A stretch of DNA of 41,793 nucleotides from Gammaproteobacteria bacterium (GTDB lineage Bacteria; Pseudomonadota; Gammaproteobacteria; Thiohalobacterales; Thiohalobacteraceae). The stretch covers positions 1 through 41,793 of the forward strand of contig JAIOJV010000028.1 in NCBI GenBank assembly GCA_019911805.1. The letters are read 5' to 3'. The translations under genes and the position numbers were made by a program. The notes below the pieces were generated by a model. That model ran no database searches and was not told the DNA's origin. It was given only the letters and a program-made list of their open reading frames with translations. Below are positions 1 through 6,467 of the stretch, one piece after another; within the stretch, counting starts at the first letter, position 1; each line of letters starts with the position of its first letter.

Positions 1-1
1 G

Positions 2-343
2 CCCATCGCCAGGCCGGCCCCGGCGGCCGTGCCGCAGCGTCCGGCCGGCCCGACGGCCGAGCAGCTGCGCGAGCGCTATCTGCAGGATCTGTTCGCCCAT
101 ATCGAGCGCCACAAGTTCTATCCCTCAGCGGCGCGCCGCCAGGGTATGGAGGCGTCGGTGCAGGTCAGCTTCGTGCTGTCGGGCGCGGGCACGATACGCG
201 ACCTCAAGGTGATGGGCGGCCCCAAACTGCTGCGTCTTGCCGCCGAACAGACCCTGCGCCGCGCCGCGCCTCTGCCGGCACCACCGGCCGCAATCGATAC
301 GCCGTTGCGGGTCGAATATCTCATGGCCTTCGCGTTGCAATGA
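2..343 (+). CDS. tonB: TonB C-terminal domain (partial, 5' end outside window)
   Basis: The reading frame is open from the window edge, so the gene begins upstream and only its 3' part is visible. The first residues are rich in Pro and Ala, as in the periplasm-spanning linker of TonB. The remainder fits the TonB C-terminal fold: a helix with Leu-Arg-Glu-Arg-Tyr, a Tyr-Pro-x-x-Ala-Arg-Arg-x-Gly segment, a Val-x-Val-x-Phe strand, and a final strand. TonB couples the inner-membrane ExbBD proton motor to outer-membrane receptors. The next gene, 59 bp downstream, is such a receptor, which suggests a dedicated TonB for that transporter. The family call is from motif pattern; the membrane anchor cannot be seen. 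Confidence 0.75.
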   Translation, partial: PIARPAPAAVPQRPAGPTAEQLRERYLQDLFAHIERHKFYPSAARRQGMEASVQVSFVLSGAGTIRDLKVMGGPKLLRLAAEQTLRRAAPLPAPPAAIDTPLRVEYLMAFALQ

Positions 344-402
344 GGTAAGGCCCCTGCACCGGCTCCCGGTCCAGTCCTGAACCATAAGGAGTCCTCTCTT
401 CC

Positions 403-2508
403 ATGAATCACCTCCAGCGCCACTTCGGCACGCTGTGCGCAGTGCTCGCATTGCCTTGCGGGCCGGTCATCGCAGCCGCTGGCGATCGTGCCGAGATTAC
501 CGTGACGGCCACCCGCGAAGAGGCGCCCAAGGCGGAAACGGCCGCGACGGTCGATACGGTCGGCGCGGCCGAGATCAAGGCCGTGCGTCCCGCCCATCCC
601 GGCGAGGTGTTCACGCGTGTGCCCGGCGCACATGTAAGCACTACCAACGGCGAAGGGCATATGACCGCGATCCGTCAGCCGCTGACCACCAGTCCGCTGT
701 ACCTGTTCCTGGAAGACGGTATCCCGACCCGCTCGACGGGCTTCTTCAATCACAACGCACTGTATGAGGTGAACATCCCCCAGTCGGCCGGTGTTGAGGT
801 CCTGAAGGGGCCGGGCACCGCCCTGTACGGCAGCGATGCCATCGGTGCGGTCATCAATGTGCTGTCACGCCCGGCACCGCTGGCGCCGGAGGCCGAGTTC
901 GGCGTCGAGGGCGGTGGCCACGGCTGGGCGCGCCTGCTGGCGACCGCCGGTACCGGCGGGGACAGCGGCGGTGTGCGCGGCGACCTCAACCTGACCCATA
1001 CCGATGGCTGGCGCGAGGCTACCGAATACGACCGCCAGAGCGGCAGCGTGCGCTGGGACGCCTTCCTGGATTCGGGTGCGACGGTCAAGACACTGCTGAC
1101 CGCCTCCAACATCAACCAGCAGACGGCTGGCAGTTCGCGGCTGTATCGGGAGGATTACGAGAACGATCCGACCCGCAACTATACGCCGATCTCCTACCGG
1201 GACGTGCAGGCCGCGCGCCTGTCGGTCGCCTATGAGAAGGAGACTGTGGACGGTGCCCTGAGTATTACGCCTTACGTGCGACACAACTTCATGGAGCTGC
1301 TGCCCAACTGGTCGCTGAGTTACGACCCGACCGTCTACGAGACCGAGAACGATTCACTCGGTCTACTGGTCAAGTACCGCCGTGACTTCGAGCCGCTGCG
1401 CACGCGCGTCATCGTCGGTGTGGATATCGACCACAGTCCCGGCAGTTTCCTGGAGCACAGCATCGATCCGACGCTCGCGGCCGACGGCAAGACCTATGTG
1501 AGCTACCGTATCGACGAGCTGATCTACGACTACGACGTGAGCTACACCGGCATCGCGCCCTACGTGCATGCCGAGGCCTCGCCCACGGAGCGCCTGCGTC
1601 TCTCGGCCGGCCTGCGCTACGATACGGCGACCTACGACTACGACAACAAGCTCTCGCCGCTGACGACCGGGGCGCACAAACGGCCCGAGAGCACCAAGGT
1701 CGACTACGAACACCTGAGCCCCAAGCTCGGTGCGACCTACCGCTTCTCCACTACGCTGAACGGCTTCGTGTCCTACCGACATGCCTTCCGCGTGCCCTCC
1801 GAGGGCCAGTTGTTCCGGCAGGGCAGCGCCGTCAACACGGTCGGACTGGATCCGGTCAAGGTCGACAACTACGAGGTCGGCGTGCGCGGCCGGGCTTTCG
1901 CCCAGACACGCCACGAGACACGCTACGAGCTGTCGGTCTATCACATGACCAAGAGAGACGACATCCTCAACTACCGCGATCCGGTGACCGGCGCGACCGA
2001 GGTGGTGAATGCCGGCGAAACCTTGCACCGCGGCATCGAACTCGGCCTGGCGGCGCCGTTGGCAGAGCGCCTTGAGCTGGGCGTCGCCTTCTCGTATGCC
2101 AAACACACCTACGAGGACTGGGTGGCGCGGGTCGGCGGCGGCAACGTGGATTTCAGTGGCAACGAAATGGAATCCGCGCCACGGGTGATGGCGAGCCTGC
2201 GTCTGAACTGGCGTCCGCTATTGCTGAACGGCGGGCGTATCGAGGCGGAATGGGAGCGGCTGGGCGACTACTGGATGGATCAGGCCAATACCCACAAGTA
2301 CGATGGCCATTCGGTCTACAACCTGCGCGCCGACTATCCTGTGGGCAAGTCGCTGGAGCTCTACGCGCGCGTGATGAATCTGACCGACAGGCGCTATGCC
2401 ACAGCCGCCGCCTACCGGGCGGCGGCGTTTGGCAGCCCGGAACGCTTCGAGTACGCCCCGGGCCTGGAGCGCACGCTGTACGTCGGCCTCAACTACACGT
2501 GGGAGTGA
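403..2508 (+). CDS. TonB-dependent outer-membrane receptor
   Basis: This 701-aa protein has an N-terminal signal peptide (about residues 1-25). A TonB-box-like stretch (EITVTATRE) follows, then a plug domain with the LEDGIPTRS and VEVLKGPGTALYGSDAIGAVIN signatures split across residues about 95-150. A beta-barrel rich in alternating aromatic and Arg/Tyr strands runs to the C-terminus, which ends in an amphipathic strand with Tyr and Trp. An AAGGAG ribosome site lies at 386-391. It would import a chelated metal or other large ligand using TonB energy. It is followed by an exported propeller protein and an exported thioredoxin, an arrangement suggesting metal acquisition. The substrate is not readable from sequence. 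Confidence 0.9.
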   Translation: MNHLQRHFGTLCAVLALPCGPVIAAAGDRAEITVTATREEAPKAETAATVDTVGAAEIKAVRPAHPGEVFTRVPGAHVSTTNGEGHMTAIRQPLTTSPLYLFLEDGIPTRSTGFFNHNALYEVNIPQSAGVEVLKGPGTALYGSDAIGAVINVLSRPAPLAPEAEFGVEGGGHGWARLLATAGTGGDSGGVRGDLNLTHTDGWREATEYDRQSGSVRWDAFLDSGATVKTLLTASNINQQTAGSSRLYREDYENDPTRNYTPISYRDVQAARLSVAYEKETVDGALSITPYVRHNFMELLPNWSLSYDPTVYETENDSLGLLVKYRRDFEPLRTRVIVGVDIDHSPGSFLEHSIDPTLAADGKTYVSYRIDELIYDYDVSYTGIAPYVHAEASPTERLRLSAGLRYDTATYDYDNKLSPLTTGAHKRPESTKVDYEHLSPKLGATYRFSTTLNGFVSYRHAFRVPSEGQLFRQGSAVNTVGLDPVKVDNYEVGVRGRAFAQTRHETRYELSVYHMTKRDDILNYRDPVTGATEVVNAGETLHRGIELGLAAPLAERLELGVAFSYAKHTYEDWVARVGGGNVDFSGNEMESAPRVMASLRLNWRPLLLNGGRIEAEWERLGDYWMDQANTHKYDGHSVYNLRADYPVGKSLELYARVMNLTDRRYATAAAYRAAAFGSPERFEYAPGLERTLYVGLNYTWE

Positions 2509-2636
2509 GCGCCTGCGACGGTATTCGTCGTGAAACATGCGGGCGGCGCGCTTCAGAATGAAACGCCGTGAAACAATCGGAACACAGCTGTCTCACGGCT
2601 GGCCGGGTGCTGGCGCGTTCCGCGGAGGGACATAAC

Positions 2637-3863
2637 ATGCGTTTACTGGGCAGCGGTATCCTGTTGGTCGCAGCGCTGGGGGCCGGCGGCCTGCTGCGGG
2701 CAGCGCCACCGGCCGCGGATGTCGATCCCTGTCTGGACAGCCTGACGGCCCCCTCACTGCGCTGCGCCCAGGCGCCGTCGGCGCGCTTCGATGCGACCGG
2801 CCGTCTGTGGGTGACGTGGGCGCAGAGCGGGCATGTGTATGTCAGCCAGTCAGATGATCGCGGCCGGAATTTCGCTACTCCGGTCAAGGTCAATGCCACG
2901 CCGCAGAAGATCGGGGCCCATGGCGAGAACCGCCCCAAGATCGCCTTTGGACCGCAGGGTGAGATCTATGTCTCCTGGACCGAACTGCTGAGCAAGCGCT
3001 TCACCGGGCAGATCCGCTTCACGCACTCGCTGGATGGGGGCCGCAGCTTCAGTGCGCCGCTGATCGTCAACGATGATCGCGCCGAAATCAGTCACCGCTT
3101 CGATACGCTCGCCGTCGACGGCGACGGCAACATCCTCATCGCCTGGCTGGACAAGCGCGATCAGGCGCGTGCGGCCGGCCGTGGCGATGAATATCTCGGT
3201 GCGGCCCTCTACTACACCTGGTCTGCCGACCGTGGCCAGAGCTTCCGGCCCAACCGCAAGCTGCTCGACAACAGCTGCGAGTGCTGTCGCATCGCCGCCG
3301 CCGTCGATCCCGACGGCCAGCCGGCTCTGATGTGGCGGCATGTGTTCGGCGACCACATCCGCGACCATGCGTTGGTGAGTTTCGATGCGCCGGGTGCACC
3401 GACCGAGCCGGTCAGGGTGAGCTTCGACGAGTGGCGGGTGGATGCCTGTCCGCATCATGGGCCCGCGCTGGATATCGACGCCGATGGTGTCTACCACATG
3501 GTCTGGTTCGACAACGCCGAGCGCCGCCACGGCGTATTTTATGCACATTCCGGCAATCGCGGCCGCAGCCTGACGGAGCCGGTATCGGTTGGCGTCTACG
3601 AGGCCGGTGCCGGGCATGCCGACGTGCTCGCACATGCGGGCCATGTCTATCTCGCCTGGCAGGAGTTCGACGGCCGCGTCAACCGTGTGCGTCTGATGCG
3701 CTCCGCGGACGGCGGGGACACCTGGCAGCCGATCGAGGACATCGCGCAGTCGGACGGCGATGTGGATTATCCTTTCCTGCTCACTGATGGCAAGGCAGTC
3801 TATGTCGCCTGGTACGCACGCGCCGAGGGTTTCCGTCTGCTGCCGGTGGGGGAAGGAGAATGA
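2637..3863 (+). CDS. Exported Asp-box (BNR/sialidase-like) beta-propeller with CxCC motif
   Basis: The start at 2637 is chosen because GGAGGG at 2624-2629 lies 7 bp upstream and a signal peptide begins there (MRLLGSGILLVAALGAGG); an in-frame ATG at 2568 has no such support. The 408-aa product has about five Asp-box repeats of form S-x-D/N-x-G-x-x-F/W, the mark of sialidase-type propellers. Catalytic sialidase residues are not evident, so enzymatic sialidase activity is unlikely. A cysteine cluster Cys214-Glu-Cys216-Cys217 and a later Cys271-Pro-His273-His274 look like a metal- or heme-binding pair (inference). It overlaps the downstream thioredoxin gene by 4 bp (ATGA), so the two are translationally coupled. 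The thioredoxin may keep these cysteines reduced. Confidence 0.75.
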   Translation: MRLLGSGILLVAALGAGGLLRAAPPAADVDPCLDSLTAPSLRCAQAPSARFDATGRLWVTWAQSGHVYVSQSDDRGRNFATPVKVNATPQKIGAHGENRPKIAFGPQGEIYVSWTELLSKRFTGQIRFTHSLDGGRSFSAPLIVNDDRAEISHRFDTLAVDGDGNILIAWLDKRDQARAAGRGDEYLGAALYYTWSADRGQSFRPNRKLLDNSCECCRIAAAVDPDGQPALMWRHVFGDHIRDHALVSFDAPGAPTEPVRVSFDEWRVDACPHHGPALDIDADGVYHMVWFDNAERRHGVFYAHSGNRGRSLTEPVSVGVYEAGAGHADVLAHAGHVYLAWQEFDGRVNRVRLMRSADGGDTWQPIEDIAQSDGDVDYPFLLTDGKAVYVAWYARAEGFRLLPVGEGE

Positions 3864-4357
3864 CGCTGCGCTCCAGACTCCGAGCGGGGATTTGCACCGC
3901 GGGGCTGCTGCTCACCGTGTTCCTGCCGCCTGCGCTCTGCCAGGCCGCGGCGCCGCAGCCGTTCGTGACCGGCAGCTACACACAGTTGCTGGAGACGCGT
4001 GACGACGGCCTTTTCGTGCTGAGCTTCTGGTCGATCGACTGTCCGCCCTGTTACCGCGAGTTGGCGTTGTGGGGCGAGCATCAGCGTCAAGAGGAACAGC
4101 TGCCACTGGTGCTGGTATCGACCGACACACCCGCCGATGCCGCCGAGATCGAGGCGCTGCTTGCGCAGTATGGTCTGGAGTCGGTGGATTCCTGGGTGTT
4201 CGCCGCGCCGGCGCAGCGGCTGCGCTACGAGGTCGACCGCCGCTGGCATGGCGAGCTGCCGCGGACCTACCTGGTCCGCAATGGCACGGTCGTGGAGGCC
4301 GTGACCGGCATCGTCGACGCGGCGCGTATCCAGCGCTGGCTGCACGAGTTGGATTGA
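3860..4357 (+). CDS. Exported TlpA-like thioredoxin-fold protein
   Basis: The 165-aa product has a signal peptide (residues 1-30), then a thioredoxin fold with the active site W57-S-I-D-C61-P-P-C64 and a cis-Pro segment (Gly-Glu-Leu-Pro-Arg-Thr-Tyr) near residue 135. This matches the TlpA/ResA class of periplasmic reductases, which reduce cysteine pairs in exported proteins such as apocytochromes or copper-binding proteins. Its start codon overlaps the stop of the Cys-rich propeller gene, so the propeller is the likely redox client. The client assignment is inference from context. Confidence 0.85.
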   Translation: MTLRSRLRAGICTAGLLLTVFLPPALCQAAAPQPFVTGSYTQLLETRDDGLFVLSFWSIDCPPCYRELALWGEHQRQEEQLPLVLVSTDTPADAAEIEALLAQYGLESVDSWVFAAPAQRLRYEVDRRWHGELPRTYLVRNGTVVEAVTGIVDAARIQRWLHELD

Positions 4358-4386
4358 TCCGGCCCGCCGCGCCGGGCCCTCCCCCC

Positions 4387-4454
4387 GGAGCCTGTCGGAC
4401 TTGAGACTGCTCTCCCGCCTTACTCGCGACGATCGCTCAAGTCCGACAGGCTCC
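4387..4454. repeat. 68-bp element with 19-bp perfect terminal inverted repeats
   Basis: GGAGCCTGTCGGACTTGAG at 4387-4405 is exactly complemented by 4436-4454, with 30 bp between. It fills the space between two convergent genes and touches the soeC stop codon. It could act as a bidirectional hairpin terminator, although there is no T-run, or be a small transposon-derived element. Only one copy is visible in the window. Confidence 0.7.
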
Positions 4455-5431
4455 TAGATCGTCTGGTAGTACAGATTCTGCGGATGGTTCGACTGCGCGA
4501 AGAAAAACCACCGTTCGGCGATCAGGCCGAGGTATTGGACCACAAAGGCCGTCAGCAGCACGGCAAACGCCGCCGGTGACAGGCCGGCCGCCAGCAGCAG
4601 CACCGGTACCGGGAACACCAGCACCAGGAAAATCCACTTGATCGACTTCAGGAAGCGGGCACTCCTGCCATGGAAGAATTCCCGGGTGTTGAACGAGCCG
4701 CCCATGGAACCCTGGGACTTCTGCACAATCTGCGTATGCCGCATGCCGAGGGCGGTCTGCAATGACGACTTGTGTTTGATGCGGGCGTTGCGCAGCAGCG
4801 AGGCCACCCGCGTGATCAGTGCCGTGAGGGTGATGATGATCGCCCAGGTGCCATACAGCGTCACCAGTTCGGGTGCATACAAGGCCGCGAAGGCGGTCGC
4901 GAGGGTGAAGCCGCTCGCGGCACCCAGCAGCGTGTAGTTCACCACCGTCAGCGGCGTGGCCCATTCCTGCAGAAACTTGATGCAGGCATAGATCATCCCG
5001 GTGCAGAGGAACAGTACGAAGGCCATGATCGTCGTCACGGTGCCCGTCACCAGTGCCAGATCGACATGGATCGGCCCGAGATCGAACAGGTACGGGTTCC
5101 AGTCCAGATACTGCACCAGACCATACAGCGCCAGCAGCCCCATGAACGCCGGCAGTACGATGACCTCGCGCGACAGCCAGGAGGTGCGCCACTGGGCGAT
5201 GGCGCGCCAGCCGCGTTCCGGCCGGCCGAGGTGGAAGAACGACGCCAGCAGGCCGCCGCCGAGGAACAGCAGCGCGATCAGGCTGCCCAGACCGTAGAAG
5301 GTCTGTGGGTCGGCCTGCATGGGCACGACCTTGATCACCGAGTACAGATGGCCGGTGAACAGCGCCAGGAACAGCCCCTGGCCAACGCCGCTGAGTGTCG
5401 TCAGAAAGATTACCGAGAATGCCGGGTGCAT
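4454..5431 (-). CDS. soeC: Sulfite-oxidising complex membrane anchor SoeC (DmsC/NrfD-like)
   Basis: A 325-aa hydrophobic protein with about eight membrane helices, of the DmsC type of quinone-interacting anchors. It carries the FFHLGRPERGWRAI stretch typical of that family. It follows the iron-sulfur subunit and the molybdopterin subunit on the same strand, so it is read as the anchor of SoeABC, which passes electrons from cytoplasmic sulfite oxidation to quinone. The start at 5431 (MHPAFSVIFL) is preferred over the ATG 24 bp upstream because TGAGG lies 6-7 bp before it and the longer version would be coded by a repeat arm. The 128-bp gap to soeB holds two hairpins. Confidence 0.85.
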   Translation of the reverse strand: MHPAFSVIFLTTLSGVGQGLFLALFTGHLYSVIKVVPMQADPQTFYGLGSLIALLFLGGGLLASFFHLGRPERGWRAIAQWRTSWLSREVIVLPAFMGLLALYGLVQYLDWNPYLFDLGPIHVDLALVTGTVTTIMAFVLFLCTGMIYACIKFLQEWATPLTVVNYTLLGAASGFTLATAFAALYAPELVTLYGTWAIIITLTALITRVASLLRNARIKHKSSLQTALGMRHTQIVQKSQGSMGGSFNTREFFHGRSARFLKSIKWIFLVLVFPVPVLLLAAGLSPAAFAVLLTAFVVQYLGLIAERWFFFAQSNHPQNLYYQTI

Positions 5432-5440
5432 ATAAACCTC

Positions 5441-5538
5441 AGATACAAGATACAAGGTGCAAGATACAAGTAACTTCAGATACAGAGTGCAGACGCGGGA
5501 TACACATACTTGTATCTTGTCTCTTGCCCCTTGTATCT
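5441..5538. repeat. Heptamer palindrome, AGATACA family (soeB-soeC gap)
   Basis: The left arm (5441-5470) reads as tandem heptamers AGATACA, AGATACA, AGGTGCA, AGATACA. The right arm (5508-5538) is the reverse complement of a similar series (AGATACA, AGGGGCA, AGAGACA, AGATACA). The transcript would fold into a long imperfect hairpin between the soeB and soeC coding regions. A second copy of this family lies between cbbL and cbbS at 12926-13004. Confidence 0.85.
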
Positions 5539-5567
5539 GCTGGTAAGGCGCAAAGCGCCTTACCAGC
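5539..5567 (-). promoter_or_regulatory. Perfect 13-bp stem-loop overlapping the soeB stop codon
   Basis: GCTGGTAAGGCGC at 5539-5551 is exactly complementary to 5555-5567, leaving a 3-nt loop. On the minus strand the stem includes the last sense codons and the TAA stop of soeB. No T-run follows, so it is more likely an mRNA-stabilising or processing hairpin than a terminator. Confidence 0.65.
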
Positions 5568-6291
5568 TAGTCACATCATCCAGCGTGGGTTCGTCGAAGC
5601 CGGGCTGAGGCTGCTGGCGTTCCTTCTTCAGCGGGTTGTCGACGCGTTCCAGTTCATCCTCGTGGATCTTGATGCGCGTCTTGCGCCGCGGCAGATAGTG
5701 GTTCGCCGGGTTGGTGCCCCACTCGGGCATGAGCTGGTAGCCGCCATTCTCACGGATGGCCACCGAAGCCTGTGATTCCGGGTCATGCACGTCGCCGAAC
5801 AGGCGCGCGTTGGTCGGGCAGGCCAGCACGCAGGCGGGTTTGCGCTCGGCTTCAGGCAGCGACTCGTCGTAGATGCGGTCGACGCACAAGGTGCACTTCT
5901 TCATCACCTTGAGGTGCTCGTCGACCTCACGCGCGCCGTAGGGGCAGGCCCAGGAGCAGTATTTGCAGCCGATGCACTTGTCGTAGTCGACCAGCACGAT
6001 GCCGTCCTGCGGGCGCTTGTAGCTGGCGCCGGTCGGGCAGACGGGTACGCACGGGGGGTCTTCGCAATGCAGGCAGCTCTTCGGAAAATGCACTGTCTCG
6101 GTATTCGGGTAGGTGCCGACCTCGAAGGTCTGCACGCGATTGAAAAAGGTACCGGTCGGGTCCGTGCCATACGGGTTGAAGTCGGCCAGATAGCCGGCCG
6201 CACCCGAGGTGTTCCATTCCTTGCACGACGTCACGCAGGCATGACAGCCAACGCAGACGTTCAGATCGATAACCAATGCCAGTTGCGTCAT
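5560..6291 (-). CDS. soeB: Sulfite-oxidising complex iron-sulfur subunit SoeB
   Basis: A 243-aa four-cluster ferredoxin of the DmsB/PsrB/SoeB type. The first cysteine set is C13-x2-C16-x2-C19-x3-C23; further sets follow at CLHCEDPPCVPVC, CIGCKYCSWAC and CTLCVDRI, together enough for four [4Fe-4S] clusters. There is no Tat or Sec signal, which fits a cytoplasmic location. It would carry electrons from SoeA to SoeC. It is separated from soeA by a 176-bp gap containing a palindromic repeat, and its stop codon is buried in a perfect stem-loop. Confidence 0.9.
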   Translation of the reverse strand: MTQLALVIDLNVCVGCHACVTSCKEWNTSGAAGYLADFNPYGTDPTGTFFNRVQTFEVGTYPNTETVHFPKSCLHCEDPPCVPVCPTGASYKRPQDGIVLVDYDKCIGCKYCSWACPYGAREVDEHLKVMKKCTLCVDRIYDESLPEAERKPACVLACPTNARLFGDVHDPESQASVAIRENGGYQLMPEWGTNPANHYLPRRKTRIKIHEDELERVDNPLKKERQQPQPGFDEPTLDDVTSW

Positions 6292-6313
6292 GTTACAAAC
6301 CTTTTATGCTTAA

Positions 6314-6452
6314 CCACGAAGGACGCAAAGGACACTAAGGAAAAGCGAATTCGTTACAAAAGCCGTTGCTGAATGGAATGGGTGCACAGCCAGCGCCGAC
6401 TATCTGCCGAACAAGCATTAAAAAATCTTTGTGTCCTTCGTGTCCTTCGTGG
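6314..6452. repeat. 9-mer palindrome, CACGAAGGA family (soeA-soeB gap)
   Basis: The left arm at 6314-6340 is built of imperfect 9-mers (CACGAAGGA, CGCAAAGGA, CACTAAGG). The right arm at 6431-6452 is the reverse complement of two or three such units (GTGTCCTTC, GTGTCCTTC, GTGG). The middle of about 90 bp shows no coding signal. The right arm begins a few bases beyond the soeA stop on the minus strand. A second copy is at 30821-30960. Confidence 0.8.
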
Positions 6453-6467
6453 TGAAAATGTTTCAGA

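Noticed and set aside
2637-3863. Functional sialidase
   Set aside because: Asp-box repeats are present but the catalytic Arg triad and Tyr/Glu pair are not evident; the Cys-rich motif suggests another role.
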